From positions 3,100,001 to 3,164,000 of the forward strand of contig NZ_WOWL01000001.1 of NCBI RefSeq assembly GCF_009741265.1: a stretch of DNA of 64,000 nucleotides. The letters run 5' to 3'. The position numbers were made by a program, and so were the translations under genes. Below the pieces are notes generated by a model that saw only the letters and a program-made list of their open reading frames with translations, was not told the DNA's origin and ran no database searches. Shown one piece after another: positions 24,882 to 34,067 of the stretch. The DNA is from Pseudarthrobacter sp. GA104 (GTDB taxonomy: Bacteria > Actinomycetota > Actinomycetes > Actinomycetales > Micrococcaceae). Numbering within the stretch: position 1 is the first letter of the stretch; each line of letters starts with the position of its first letter.

Positions 24882-25550
24882 GTGACGGAACTCCGTGGCC
24901 CTTACACCTACTCAAGCGCACTGGGGGACAGCCCCTGCGGTGCCGGAACCTTCCACGTGGATCTTGCGTCGGGGAAGATCCGCTGGTCCGAGGGCATGTT
25001 CCAGCTGCACGGATACCGGCGGGGCGAAGTTGTGCCCACCCTCGAGCTGCTGTTCTCCCACAAGCATCCCGAGGACAGGCCCCGGTGCGAGGAGATTGTT
25101 GCGCAGGTTGTCCGGACCGGCGGCTACTTCTGCATGTACCACCGCGTTATCGATGCCCAGAGGCGGACCCGGCGTGTTCTGACCTCCGGCGACGGGATCG
25201 TGCACGACGGCAGGGTCACAGCCCTGGAAGGGGTGATGATCGACCTCACCGCGACGCTCCAGCGCGAAACCGAGCAGACGGCGCGGGATGCGGTGGCCGG
25301 GGCGACCTCCACCCGCACGGTGATTGACCAGGCACGCGGCATCCTCATGGGCCAGCTGAAGATGGGGTCGGAGGATGCCTTCCAGATGCTGGTCAGCACC
25401 AGCAGCCACCGGAACGTGAAGCTGGTGGTGGTCGCCGCGGAGCTCGTGCAGCTGGCCAACTCCGCGGAATCGCGCAACTACCTGGAAACGGCTGTGAAGG
25501 CCATTGCGATGGACGGGCAGCGGAGGCCGGTTCGCCAGCAGGCCGGCTAG
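24882..25550 (+). CDS. PAS-ANTAR RNA-binding antitermination regulator
   Basis: A 222-residue regulator. GTG 24882 follows a strong AAGGGGGGG site; the frame upstream shows no domain. Residues about 15-125 form a PAS domain (KIRWSEGMFQLHGYRRGEV, EDRPRCEEIVAQV, LEGVMIDLTATLQRETE). The ANTAR domain (STRTVIDQARGILMGQLKMG) covers about 150-205; ANTAR proteins bind paired hairpins in mRNA leaders and prevent termination. It is divergent from the copper operon, and its 5' region includes the CsoR-like site, but a role in copper control is not shown. The signal sensed by the PAS domain is unknown. Confidence 0.82.
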   Translation: MTELRGPYTYSSALGDSPCGAGTFHVDLASGKIRWSEGMFQLHGYRRGEVVPTLELLFSHKHPEDRPRCEEIVAQVVRTGGYFCMYHRVIDAQRRTRRVLTSGDGIVHDGRVTALEGVMIDLTATLQRETEQTARDAVAGATSTRTVIDQARGILMGQLKMGSEDAFQMLVSTSSHRNVKLVVVAAELVQLANSAESRNYLETAVKAIAMDGQRRPVRQQAG

Positions 25551-25595
25551 CAGGTTTCCCGGGACACGCGGCCCGCTGGGATAAAGCGCGCGCCG

Positions 25596-26252
25596 CTAGT
25601 GGTGCTCCACCCAGCACGCCAGGATGGTGGTGGACAGCTGGTAGGCCAGGGCGTTGCGGCTGACGGCATCCGGACCCACGGTTCCCGGCAGGCCTGATGC
25701 GTCCACCTGCAGCACGAAGTTGTCCTTCTGGAACACTGCTGAGCCGTCAGCGGTCTCGTAGGCAGGAAAACCGAGGTTGGCCAGTCCATCAATGGGCACG
25801 GCGCCGACCGCAAGGGCTTGCATGGCGTCGAAGTACGTCAGCGCCGCCGCCTGGTCCGGCGCCTCCCTGACGGAGATTTCCAGGGCGCCCTCGTCCAGGT
25901 GGTAGATGCACGTGAAGGTGCTGTCCGCCCATGTTTCGACAGTATGGGGGTCATCCCCAAGGTCAAGGATCGCGGTGAGCCGGTCCATCGGCTGGTCCCC
26001 GCACACCATCCTTGCTGCCTCGCTGGGTCCCCTGCTGGCGTCCCGCGGGGACGCGGGGCCGCCGCCGTGGTGCCCGGCGTGGCCGTCCTGCTGAGGCGAG
26101 GGCGAGGCACCCGATGGCGCGGCGGCGGGGGCAGGGGTGTTCGACGACGGCGCTCCCGCCCCGGCTTCCGTCGACCCCGCCGCCGCCGCGCAGCCTGCGA
26201 GCAGCAGGGCAGAGAGTGCCAGGGCGGCGAACAGTGGGAAGCGTTTAGTCAT
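25596..26252 (-). CDS. Putative lipoprotein of unknown function
   Basis: A 218-residue protein with a lipoprotein signal (MTKRFPLFAALALSALLLAG, then C21) and an Ala/Pro/Ser linker containing DGHAGHHGGG. The globular part has two cysteines (MVCGDQPMDRL and FTCIYHLDEG), a regular alpha/beta pattern, and a third Cys close to the end (ILACWVEHH). I recognise no family. The position next to copper and sortase genes and the HxGHH patch make metal binding conceivable, but it is speculative. The gene is monocistronic, with the start supported by an ATG after a weak GGAAGAGCC site. Confidence 0.72.
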   Translation of the reverse strand: MTKRFPLFAALALSALLLAGCAAAAGSTEAGAGAPSSNTPAPAAAPSGASPSPQQDGHAGHHGGGPASPRDASRGPSEAARMVCGDQPMDRLTAILDLGDDPHTVETWADSTFTCIYHLDEGALEISVREAPDQAAALTYFDAMQALAVGAVPIDGLANLGFPAYETADGSAVFQKDNFVLQVDASGLPGTVGPDAVSRNALAYQLSTTILACWVEHH

Positions 26253-26321
26253 GGCTCTTCCGTCCTGGCCGCATCCGTTCCGGATCCTACGGCCGTAGGT
26301 GGGTGTTTGCCTGGAAGCGGG

Positions 26322-27008
26322 TCAGGCTTTGAGCTTGGCATAGATCACGTAGTTGTCGTCGAAGAGCCCGGTGGCGGGATCGTAGCCATCGCAGGTGATC
26401 AGCCGCAGTTCGGGGCCGGAGGTGTTTCCGTAGACCTCCAGCGTGGGGAAGCTGTCCTTGCCGTAGAGCGCACCGCGGTCAACGGTGAAGACGGCCGTGC
26501 TGCCGTCAGCGCGGGAAACGGCGATGTCCATCCCGGGGACCAGCTTGCGGAGGTCCGCGAAGACGCCGCCGCGTCCGTTGGGCGAGTTGACGTGGCCCAG
26601 AATGACGGATGGTCCGCGTTCGCCAGGGGTGGGGGATCCGTTGTACCAGCTGGCCGGGGCACCGTTCCCGCTGTCCTGGGGGACCTCAAGTGATCCGTTC
26701 TCCCGCAGGCCGAGTTTCAGGAGGTCGGTCCGCACTCCGATGGCAGGTATTTCCAGGGTAACCGGCTCGGACCGGGCCAGGGCCGCAGGTCCTGCGGCAG
26801 GAGGCACGGCCGCTGCGGGGGTGGACACGGAAGGTGCCGCTGCAGCCGGGGCGGGCGGGGGAGAGTCGACGGCCGCGGAAGGTGGGGCGCCGGCGTCGGA
26901 CGTTCCGGTCATGCCGGAGCCGCAGCCGCCCAGGGCCAAGGCGAGCAGAAGCCCGGCCGCCGTGGAGGCCCCAACGCCCCCGCGGCGGCCGGAATTCGTG
27001 TCAGTCAC
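26322..27008 (-). CDS. Class F sortase
   Basis: A 228-residue sortase with a lipobox-like N-terminus (ALGGCG, C29) and a Pro/Ala linker to about residue 80. The beta-barrel domain starts VTLEIPAIGVRTDLLKLG. The catalytic histidine is in VILGHVNS (H139) and the cysteine in RLITCDGYD (C206). The usual arginine after the cysteine is not obvious in DPATGLFDDNYVIYAKL, so activity should be treated as unproven. Sortases join LPxTG-like proteins to the wall. The CHRD protein, 22 bases upstream on the same strand, ends with an LPxTG-like tail and is the likely substrate. Confidence 0.85.
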   Translation of the reverse strand: MTDTNSGRRGGVGASTAAGLLLALALGGCGSGMTGTSDAGAPPSAAVDSPPPAPAAAAPSVSTPAAAVPPAAGPAALARSEPVTLEIPAIGVRTDLLKLGLRENGSLEVPQDSGNGAPASWYNGSPTPGERGPSVILGHVNSPNGRGGVFADLRKLVPGMDIAVSRADGSTAVFTVDRGALYGKDSFPTLEVYGNTSGPELRLITCDGYDPATGLFDDNYVIYAKLKA

Positions 27009-27029
27009 GGTGATCCAGTCAGCCTGTAG

Positions 27030-27806
27030 TTACGCGGCTGATCCGGAGTTGCGGCGGCGTGCCACGTAGGCGCCGCCGGCGAGGGCAGCCAGGGCGAGGC
27101 CACCGCCCGCCGCGAGGGCTGCGGTGCCGGTGCCGGTTTCCTGGGGAATGCCGGTGTCAGCGCCGCCTGACGGCATCTTCATCTGTCCGGCCACCAGGGT
27201 CCCGCACAGGGCCGGGGACGTGGCAGCCAGCGGGAGGGTGGGTGCGAGGTCGCTCTTTGCCGCCTGGCCGGCTGCGCTGAGGGTTGCGGGGTCAAGGCCG
27301 TGGACCACCACCACGGCGGTGCCTGCCTGGAGGGCCGCCTTGGTCTCGGCATTCAGTTCAAACGTGCGGTCGACGGTGTATGCGGCGCCCTGGCCGCCGA
27401 CCTTCAGGTCAAGGCCTGCGGCGGGGCTGGTGTCGCCGCTGGTGGAAAGGGTGGTGACGATGCCGCCGTAGGACGGGGCGCCCTCGGTGGTGGAGATGAC
27501 CTGGTCGCCGTCCTTGTCGGCAGAAGGGCCCGGGCAGGTTCCCTGGGCTCCGCCATGGATGTGCTGAACGTGCGGGTACGGGGCATCCATGAAGGTGGCG
27601 GGCAGGCCCGAAACCTTGAGGACAACGTGGGCCTGGTTGCCAGTGACATCAAGGGTGATGCTCCCCGAGCCTGCGCTGCCGTTGATCTGGCCCAGGGTGG
27701 ACTGGTAGTGGTTAGCGCCGTCCTGGGCCATGGCTGGGGCTCCGGAAAGGGCAAGGGCCCCCAGAGCGAGGGTGGGAACAGCGAGGTAACGAAGTGTCTT
27801 GTTCAT
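27030..27806 (-). CDS. CHRD-domain secreted protein with a sorting-signal-like C-terminus
   Basis: A 258-residue exported protein. ATG 27806 (MNKTLRYLAV) has GAGGAGAT upstream. A signal peptide ends near AMAQD (28). The CHRD-like domain covers about 32-190, with LTLxVxG-type strands, PHVQHIHGGAQGTCPG and VVVVHGLD. The C-terminus has IPQETG (220-225), a hydrophobic helix (227-248) and ARRRNSG, the order of a cell-wall sorting signal, although the motif differs from canonical LPxTG. Two cysteines (C91, C201) could form a disulfide. Co-transcription with the sortase downstream supports surface anchoring. Confidence 0.86.
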   Translation of the reverse strand: MNKTLRYLAVPTLALGALALSGAPAMAQDGANHYQSTLGQINGSAGSGSITLDVTGNQAHVVLKVSGLPATFMDAPYPHVQHIHGGAQGTCPGPSADKDGDQVISTTEGAPSYGGIVTTLSTSGDTSPAAGLDLKVGGQGAAYTVDRTFELNAETKAALQAGTAVVVVHGLDPATLSAAGQAAKSDLAPTLPLAATSPALCGTLVAGQMKMPSGGADTGIPQETGTGTAALAAGGGLALAALAGGAYVARRRNSGSAA

Positions 27807-27994
27807 CGGAAAGCATCTCCTCATACAAGTGACATGGTTGTCCCAGTTGAGGGACAGGAGTGATTCGGCGCCACTCCTGTTTCGGATGGGAAAAAAGTGA
27901 AATGGCGCACAGTGCAGCCCCTGTAGGATGGACAAAGGTGCGCCGGGAAGTCTGGTCGGCATGATTTTGTCGAACCCAGATGCCGGGAGCCCCT

Positions 27995-29347
27995 ATGAAC
28001 CATCCCTCGCCCATTACGCCCCCTTCTCCGACACGGAAGCCCGCGGTCTTTTCCCGCGGCAGCTACGCGGAGGCGCTCCGGATCGGGGAGATTCTCCGCA
28101 AGGAAACAGTGGGCGGGGCCCTGCTGGTCTCCGCTGCGCTCATCGCCCTCCTCTGGGCCAACTCGCCGGCGTCGGACAGCTACTTTGCCCTCCGCGATTT
28201 CAAGGTGGGCTACGAGCCCTGGCACCTTGACCTCAGCCTCGGCGCCTGGGCAGCGGACGGACTGCTGGCCATCTTCTTCTTCCTGGTGGGCCTGGAGCTG
28301 AAACGCGAGTTCGTTGCCGGGGATCTTCGCCAGATCAGCAAATCGATAGTTCCTGTTACCGCAGCCGCGGGCGGCGTGCTGGTTCCGGCGCTCATCTACG
28401 CGGCAATCAACTTCACCAGTCCTGAAACCCTGCGCGGCTGGGCCATCCCCACGGCCACGGACATCGCCTTCGCCGTGGCGGTGCTGGCCATTATCGGCTC
28501 ACACCTGCCCAGCGCACTGCGGATCTTCCTGCTGACGCTGGCTGTGGTGGACGACCTCATCGCCATCACCATCATCGCGTTCTTCTACACCAGCGACCTG
28601 CAGCCCGTGCCGCTGCTCCTGGCCCTCATTCCGTTGGCCATCTATGCGTTCCTGGCCCAGAAGTTCCGCTACTTCTTCGGCCGCAAGGTCCTTGCATCCT
28701 GGTTTATCCTGCTGCCCCTGGGCGCGGTCACCTGGGCCCTGGTGCATGCCTCAGGCATCCACGCCACCGTCGCCGGGGTCCTGCTGGGCTTCGCCATCCC
28801 CGTCATCCGGTCACAGGCCGGCGGCGGCCCGGAGGCAGGGCCAGGCCTGGCGGAAATCTTCGAGCACCGGTTCAGGCCCATTTCCGCGGGCATCGCGGTA
28901 CCCGTCTTCGCGTTCTTTTCCGCCGGCGTGGCGGTGGGCGGCCTGGAAGGACTGGCTTCAGCGCTCGCGGACCCGGTGGCCCTGGGCATCATCGCGGCGC
29001 TTGTACTGGGCAAACCGATCGGCATCCTGGGCACCACGTGGGTCCTGACCAAGGCCACCAGCGCGGAGCTGGACACCTCGTTCAAGTGGATCGATGTCTT
29101 CGGCGTGGCACTCCTGGCCGGCATCGGCTTCACGGTATCCCTGCTGGTGGCCGAGCTGAGCTTTGGGCAGGGCACCCTGCAGGACGACCACGCCAAGGTG
29201 GGCATCCTGGCCGCGTCCCTGCTCGCCGCCCTGCTGGCCACGGCCGTGCTGAAGACCCGGAACCGGCACTACCGGGTGGCCGAAGAACTGGAAAAGGTGG
29301 ACGCCGACCAGGACGGCATCCCGGACGTGTACCAGGGCAGGGCCTAA
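27995..29347 (+). CDS. nhaA: Na+/H+ antiporter NhaA
   Basis: A 450-residue twelve-helix antiporter that exchanges cytoplasmic Na+ for external protons. ATG 27995 has GGGAG 5 bases upstream. Family motifs are visible: [30 protein letters not shown], and the ion-binding pair in [17 protein letters not shown]. The unwound helix [30 protein letters not shown] also fits. The tail [18 protein letters not shown] resembles a calcium-binding DxDxDG loop (DADQDGIPD), which is common in this actinobacterial subgroup. The gene is monocistronic with a hairpin following. Confidence 0.94.
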   Translation: MNHPSPITPPSPTRKPAVFSRGSYAEALRIGEILRKETVGGALLVSAALIALLWANSPASDSYFALRDFKVGYEPWHLDLSLGAWAADGLLAIFFFLVGLELKREFVAGDLRQISKSIVPVTAAAGGVLVPALIYAAINFTSPETLRGWAIPTATDIAFAVAVLAIIGSHLPSALRIFLLTLAVVDDLIAITIIAFFYTSDLQPVPLLLALIPLAIYAFLAQKFRYFFGRKVLASWFILLPLGAVTWALVHASGIHATVAGVLLGFAIPVIRSQAGGGPEAGPGLAEIFEHRFRPISAGIAVPVFAFFSAGVAVGGLEGLASALADPVALGIIAALVLGKPIGILGTTWVLTKATSAELDTSFKWIDVFGVALLAGIGFTVSLLVAELSFGQGTLQDDHAKVGILAASLLAALLATAVLKTRNRHYRVAEELEKVDADQDGIPDVYQGRA

Positions 29348-29353
29348 CAACAA

Positions 29354-29404
29354 GGGGTCACTCCGCGCCCAATTGACCGCTCGGTCAGGGCGCGGCGTGA
29401 CCCC
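29354..29404. repeat. Long hairpin after nhaA, GGGGTCAC repeat family
   Basis: GGGGTCAC/GTGACCCC, CCGCGCCC/GGGCGCGG and TGACCG/CGGTCA stack into one long interrupted hairpin. The right arm plus flank GTGACCCCGCGTTG repeats that of 13420-13433. It is between convergent nhaA and the YeaQ-like gene and could terminate both. Confidence 0.58.
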
Positions 29405-29431
29405 GCGTTGGATATGGCCGTGGGGCAGGCC

Positions 29432-29695
29432 TCAGCGGCGTACTGAACTCCGGCGGCCGGCCACCGCTTCAGCCGTTCCCACCAGGAGCACCGAGGCGAT
29501 GACGGCCACGATGAAGCCCAGGAAATTCAGCTCGAAAATGTCCCCGGTGCCCAGGAGCGAAGCCACCACGCCGCCGATGACGGAGCCCGCAAGGCCCAGC
29601 AGGAGGGTGGCCAGCAGGCCCAGGTTCTGCTTGCCCGGCTTGATGAGGCGGGCAAGTGCGCCGATGATGAGGCCTGCAACGATGAATCCGATCAC
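29432..29695 (-). CDS. GlsB/YeaQ/YmgE family small membrane protein
   Basis: An 87-residue protein of three short helices (MIGFIVAGLIIGALARLI, LGLLATLLLGLAGSVIGGVV, FLGFIVAVIASVLLVG) with glycine-rich packing and the PGKQNLG turn typical of the transglycosylase-associated/GlsB group. These proteins are induced by stress and acid in other bacteria, but their biochemical role is unknown. A basic C-terminus (AGRRSSVRR) lies in the cytoplasm. It is monocistronic. Confidence 0.87.
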   Translation of the reverse strand: MIGFIVAGLIIGALARLIKPGKQNLGLLATLLLGLAGSVIGGVVASLLGTGDIFELNFLGFIVAVIASVLLVGTAEAVAGRRSSVRR

Positions 29696-29825
29696 GGTGT
29701 GCTCCTTCGGGGTGGTTGCGGGCGGGTGACGCCCGTACTGCCGCAGCGGTGCCGCAATGGGTACATTCTATGCACGCGCAGGTGCCGTCCCTTTGGCCGG
29801 GACGGCACCGTCAAAAGGGCGGAAA

Positions 29826-30050
29826 TCAGGCCGGGGCCAGCGGCTTGGCCTGCTCCTCCACATGCCGGATCTCCAGCGCCTCAGGGTCCAGCAGCTTCCG
29901 CGCGCCCGTCCTCGCGTCCAGGATCCAGAACAGTTCCAGGGCGGGTACGACGTCGGTCACCCGCCCGCGGTGGAATAGCTTGCCGTTGTGCCACGCCTCG
30001 ATCTGGTCGCCGATCCGAAGCTGAGCGGTGAGAACTTTATGTGCCTCCAT
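29826..30050 (-). CDS. Small hypothetical protein with an SH3/PRC-like strand pattern
   Basis: A 74-residue protein starting MEAHKVLTAQLRIGDQIEAW; CAGGAGG precedes the ATG at 30050. The sequence is a chain of short strands (GDQIEAWHNGKLFHRGRVTDVVP, LFWILDARTGARKLLD) that suggests a small beta barrel. I do not recognise the family. No membrane segment or cysteine occurs. Divergent from the permease gene at 30287. Confidence 0.6.
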   Translation of the reverse strand: MEAHKVLTAQLRIGDQIEAWHNGKLFHRGRVTDVVPALELFWILDARTGARKLLDPEALEIRHVEEQAKPLAPA

Positions 30051-30286
30051 GATGCGCCTCCTGCTGTTGTGTCCCCGTATGCACAGCATGCCGTGGCAAG
30101 GTTGCTGAATTGTTTCAATCGAGTATTTTTCCTGTGACCTTCGGGGGCCGGGGCGAGTGCCGGCTGGAGGCTTGGCCGGCGGCGTGTAAAGGAACCATTA
30201 ATAAACGGTCCCTCCGGGCTCCGCCGCTTTTGCCCGGTGCTAGCTTCGGCATGAACCAGTGCAGTGGCAGCGTGGAAGGAAATGCC

Positions 30287-32263
30287 ATGACCACGTTGAG
30301 CAGGCCGCCAGCTGATCCCTCCGCGCCGCGGCCGAGGGGAATGCAAGCCTTCAGGCTGTGGCTTCTGTTCGGGCTCCAGGACAGCAAAGGCACACACCTG
30401 GGCCCCGGCGTGGCGGCGTCCTCCCACGGGAAGGTCCATCCGTGGTGGCAGGTCATGTGCCTGACGGGTGTCGACTATTTCTCCACCCTTGGCTACCAGC
30501 CTGCCATCGCCGCGCTCGCTGCCGGCGTCGTTTCGCCCGTCGCCACAATGGTGCTGGTCGCCGTGACGTTGCTGGGCGCCCTGCCCGTCTACAGGCGGGT
30601 CGCCGTCGAAAGCCACCACGGGGAAGGCTCCATCGCCATGCTCGAGCGGTTGCTGCCCAGCTGGGGCGGCAAGCTCCTGGTCCTGGTCCTGCTCGGCTTC
30701 GCCGCCACCGACTTCATGATTACCATGACCCTCTCCGCTGCAGACGCCACCGCCCATGTGATTGAGAACCCGGTTGTGCCGGACTGGCTGCACGGACAGA
30801 ACGTCCTTGTCACCCTGTTCCTCCTGGCGTTGCTGGGCGCCGTCTTCCTGCGCGGTTTCAAGGAAGCCATCGCCGTCGCGGTGGTCCTGGTGGTCCTGTA
30901 CCTCGGCTTGAATGCCGTGGTGGTGGGCGCCTCGCTGGTTCAAATCTCCACCCAACCGGTCGTCGTCGGCGACTGGTGGGCCACCCTGCTGACTTCCCAC
31001 GGGGACCCGCTCATGGCGGTGGCAGTCGCCCTGATTGTTTTCCCGAAATTGGCGCTGGGGCTTTCCGGTTTCGAAACCGGCGTTGCGGTCATGCCCCAGG
31101 TCAGGGGCGACGAGAACGACACTGAAGAATATCCTGCGGGGCGTATCAAGGGAACGCGGCGGATGCTTACCGGTGCCGCGGCGATCATGAGCGGGTTCCT
31201 CATCGCCACCAGCTTCATCACCGTCGTCCTGATTCCGGAGCAGGAATTCCAGCCCGGCGGCCAGGCGAACGGGCGTGCCTTGGCCTACCTTGCCCATGAA
31301 TACCTCGGCGTCGGCTTCGGGAGCATCTACGACATCAGCACCATCGCCATCCTGTGGTTTGCCGGCGCCTCCGCCATGGCAGGCCTGTTGAACCTGGTTC
31401 CCCGGTACCTTCCCCGTTACGGCATGGCCCCGGGGTGGGCCAGGGCCGTGCGCCCGCTTGTGCTCGTGTTCACCCTTGTCAGCTTCCTCATCACTTACCT
31501 CTTTGACGCCGACGTCGACGCGCAGGGCGGCGCGTACGCAACCGGCGTCCTGGTGCTCATGACCTCCGCAGCGGTCGCCGTCACGCTGTCCGCGCAGCGA
31601 GGGGGCCACCGGGGACGCGCCCTCGGGTTCGGCGCAATCGCCCTGGTTTTCACCTACACCACCATTGCAAACGTCTTCGAACGCCCCGAGGGCATCAGGA
31701 TCGCCGGGGTTTTCGTTCTCGGCACCATCGTGATTTCCCTGCTGTCCCGCGTCGGGCGCTCCTTTGAGCTGCACGCAACCCGTGTCCACCTGGACCAGCA
31801 GGCCCTGGAATTCATGTCCAGCACCCTCGAAGGCCCCATCGCCATCATCGCCCACGAGCCTCTGCGGAAATCGGCAGAGGCTTACCGGCACAAGCTCGCC
31901 TCAGCCATCGACGTCAGCCACCTGCCCGTCGAACACGAGCCGCTGTTCCTTGAAGTGATCGTCGATGACTCCTCCGATTTCGAAACGGAACTGTTTGTCC
32001 GCGGTGTGACCCGCCACGGCTACAACGTCCTCGAAGTCCACGGGCCCGTGGTCCCGAACACCATCGCCTCCGTCCTGCTCCACATCAGGGACGTCACCGG
32101 GCTGATGCCGCACATCTACTTCCGCTGGACGGAGGGCAACCCGATCACCAACCTTCTGCGGTTCCTGTTTCTCGGGGAAGGCGAAATCGCTACAGTCACG
32201 AGGGAAGTGCTGCGGGAAGCCGTTCCGGACGTCACCAGGCGCCCCTGGGTCCATGTCGGGTGA
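30287..32263 (+). CDS. APC-superfamily amino-acid permease with long C-terminal cytoplasmic domain
   Basis: A 658-residue transporter. ATG 30287 follows GGAAGGAA. Roughly twelve helices fill residues 50-480 ([55 protein letters not shown]). The last 170 residues are a soluble domain ([35 protein letters not shown]). GYQPAIAA and the GFETG segment match a subgroup of APC permeases annotated as amino-acid or cation-chloride-like transporters; the substrate cannot be set by eye. It is monocistronic and downstream of the small gene at 29826, which is divergent. Confidence 0.84.
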   Translation: MTTLSRPPADPSAPRPRGMQAFRLWLLFGLQDSKGTHLGPGVAASSHGKVHPWWQVMCLTGVDYFSTLGYQPAIAALAAGVVSPVATMVLVAVTLLGALPVYRRVAVESHHGEGSIAMLERLLPSWGGKLLVLVLLGFAATDFMITMTLSAADATAHVIENPVVPDWLHGQNVLVTLFLLALLGAVFLRGFKEAIAVAVVLVVLYLGLNAVVVGASLVQISTQPVVVGDWWATLLTSHGDPLMAVAVALIVFPKLALGLSGFETGVAVMPQVRGDENDTEEYPAGRIKGTRRMLTGAAAIMSGFLIATSFITVVLIPEQEFQPGGQANGRALAYLAHEYLGVGFGSIYDISTIAILWFAGASAMAGLLNLVPRYLPRYGMAPGWARAVRPLVLVFTLVSFLITYLFDADVDAQGGAYATGVLVLMTSAAVAVTLSAQRGGHRGRALGFGAIALVFTYTTIANVFERPEGIRIAGVFVLGTIVISLLSRVGRSFELHATRVHLDQQALEFMSSTLEGPIAIIAHEPLRKSAEAYRHKLASAIDVSHLPVEHEPLFLEVIVDDSSDFETELFVRGVTRHGYNVLEVHGPVVPNTIASVLLHIRDVTGLMPHIYFRWTEGNPITNLLRFLFLGEGEIATVTREVLREAVPDVTRRPWVHVG

Positions 32264-32404
32264 CGGTACGCGACGCGCGGACTTGCCTGGTGGGGGACGG
32301 TTGTCACTCCGGGGTGCCTCGCGGATCAGCTCATTCGCCGCCCCGGCCGGCAGGTCGGGCTCGGTGGACGGGAGGGAAAGAAGGCCCCCCGGTATGCCTG
32401 GACC

Positions 32405-33106
32405 TCATACTCGCTCGACCAGCTTTCCACTGACCTGCACCAAAGAGGCACCGGCCGCCCGAGCGTCCTGGATCAGCTGTTGGAGTGCCTGGTCATGGGT
32501 GATGCCGTGGCGTTCCATCAGCACCCCGCAGGCGCGGTTGATGGTGTCCCGGCTGGCCAACGTGGCTTTGAGCTGTTCGGACATCCGAAGCGGCGCCTCG
32601 CTGCCTTGGACGTGGGCCACAAGAGTCGCCGCTGCTCCGGCGAACAGGGCCAGGGTGCGGCCGCGGTCTTCGTCATACTGCCCGGGCAGGGCTGAATAGA
32701 TTTTCAAGGCTCCGATCGAATCCTTTCCTGCCAGCAGCGGCGCGCTGGCCACGGAGCGGACGGGCAGCCCGGCAACGGCCGACGCCCAGCGGGGCCACCG
32801 CCCGTCCGTGTGGACGTCGTGCACGATGACCACTTCTTCCGCTGCCCACGCCATGAGGCACGGGCCCTCACGCAGTTCGTACTGCGCGGCGTCGGCCTGC
32901 CTCACCACGGCATCCGTGGAGCCGCTGCTGATCAGGCCGCCGGCCGGATCCAGGAGCGAGGCCCCTGTTCCGGGTGCGCCCGGCATGGTTTCCTTGATCG
33001 CCTGGGCCAGCAGGCTGACCGCCCTGTCAGCCTTCTCCTGGCTCAAGAGCAACCCGCGGATGCGCGCCACAGCCGCGGTCAGGTCGTCGAGGGGAAGGCG
33101 GCTCAC
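32405..33106 (-). CDS. GAF-ANTAR transcription antitermination regulator
   Basis: A 233-residue regulator. The GAF domain (about 30-170) shows GASLLDPAGGLISSGSTDAV, YELREGPCLMAW and LPVRSVASAPLLAGKDSIGALKIYS. The ANTAR domain follows (LKATLASRDTINRACGVLMERHGITHDQALQQLIQDA), predicted to bind dual-hairpin RNA leaders. It is one of two ANTAR proteins in 8 kb, the other being PAS-linked. Such proteins are abundant in Arthrobacter relatives and sense small ligands or light through GAF. Its targets are not seen here. Confidence 0.9.
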   Translation of the reverse strand: MSRLPLDDLTAAVARIRGLLLSQEKADRAVSLLAQAIKETMPGAPGTGASLLDPAGGLISSGSTDAVVRQADAAQYELREGPCLMAWAAEEVVIVHDVHTDGRWPRWASAVAGLPVRSVASAPLLAGKDSIGALKIYSALPGQYDEDRGRTLALFAGAAATLVAHVQGSEAPLRMSEQLKATLASRDTINRACGVLMERHGITHDQALQQLIQDARAAGASLVQVSGKLVERV

Positions 33107-33579
33107 TCCGCCACCTCCTGGCTCCGCCCGGGCGGCATCACGTGACAGCGGGGTAGCTGTAGAGGCAGTCGGGGGCCCGGGCAGCCGTCGCTGGACGGAT
33201 CGAAAACCGCGGCGTGGTCAAGGAACTGCTGGAAGTGCGAGGTTGCCATGGTGGGCCCATTCCGCTTCTGCACCGTGTGCCGCCGGTTTACTACAGCGAC
33301 TGCTCCGGGGGGCCTGTGCAGGGGGCCGGGAGGGGACTGGAAATGGATCCCGTCACACTCCTGAGATTACGCGTCACAAAAGGGGAAGTACAGGCGAGCC
33401 CCGCCCGGTGGCGGCCATGGGGAGTGCACCGGATGCAGCGCCGGGGGCTTGCAGAGGCCTTGATCCCGGGCAAGCCTTCCCGGGCATTGGTAAGTGTGCT
33501 TATATATTCTTCTTTGGCGGTAAGCAAAGCCCGTCACCCAGGGTGCTGTTGCCCCGCCGACATAACGGAGGACACTGCC
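33107..33579. other. 473-bp gap without a supported gene
   Basis: No frame here has both a credible start and codon pattern. An AT-rich patch at about 33488-33513 (TGCTTATATATTCTTCTTTG) is the best promoter candidate for the gene at 33580. Everything else looks like leader DNA. Confidence 0.5.
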
Positions 33580-33849
33580 ATGAATGATCCTTTGATTGAG
33601 GCTATGCACCATCACGAGCCGCTGAGTGACCCGCTCGAAGAGGTCCACCTGCGCCTGGCCGTAGCCGCATCGGACATCGCCGAGTTGCGGGCGGAGATAG
33701 CCCGGCTGGACCGGAGCCTGGATGACTCGCGGCGGGTGAACCAGCGGGCCGCTGAGCTGCTGGACCTGGTTTACGAGCGCCTCGCGCAAGGCTGGGGCAC
33801 GTCGGGCCGGGCGGGCGCGCCGGCCGTTCAGGATTCCTCCCCCCTGTAG
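33580..33849 (+). CDS. Small acidic coiled-coil hypothetical protein
   Basis: An 89-residue protein MNDPLIEAMHHHEPLSDPLE. AACGGAGG precedes the ATG by 8 bases. Residues about 22-65 have heptad spacing of Leu/Ala/Ile (LRLAVAASDIAELRAEIARL and on), typical of a short coiled coil; the tail is disordered. No family is recognised. A strong hairpin terminator follows at 33966. Confidence 0.55.
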   Translation: MNDPLIEAMHHHEPLSDPLEEVHLRLAVAASDIAELRAEIARLDRSLDDSRRVNQRAAELLDLVYERLAQGWGTSGRAGAPAVQDSSPL

Positions 33850-33965
33850 GGGCCAGGGCACCGAAGTTCAAAGGACGACGGCGGTGGGCGCCGCGAGCAT
33901 TGATGGCGCCGCGGAGGCGGCACCACCACCTGGAACCGGCCCGCCTCCAATGCCTTGCAGCAAGG

Positions 33966-34000
33966 AAAGGTGCGGCTCCACCGGAGCCGCACCTTTCGTT
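33966..34000 (+). terminator. Rho-independent terminator
   Basis: AAAGGTGCGGCTCC and GGAGCCGCACCTTT form a perfect 14-bp stem with a 3-base loop followed by CGTTTTC. A near-identical stem follows csbD at 36001, suggesting a shared terminator type. Confidence 0.7.
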
Positions 34001-34022
34001 TTCCCTGCCGCTGACGCTACCG

Positions 34023-34054
34023 TTGAGTGCATAGTCATGCACATATGCACTCAA
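34023..34054. promoter_or_regulatory. ArsR-type operator overlapping the MFS leader
   Basis: TTGAGTGCATA (34023-34033) and TATGCACTCAA (34044-34054) form an 11-bp perfect inverted repeat separated by 10 bases, ending at the AAGGAG of the MFS gene. The TGCA-rich palindrome is like metal-sensor ArsR/SmtB operators, and the sensor gene lies in the same operon. Confidence 0.55.
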
Positions 34055-34067
34055 GGAGTTGGGCCCA

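Noticed and set aside
29957..31891. 644-residue open frame on the minus strand
   Set aside because: It is antisense to the amino-acid permease and is Gly/His/Gln-rich, typical of complement shadows.
33214..33579. N-terminal extension of the coiled-coil protein
   Set aside because: The open frame upstream of 33580 has no coding character, and AACGGAGG fits ATG 33580.
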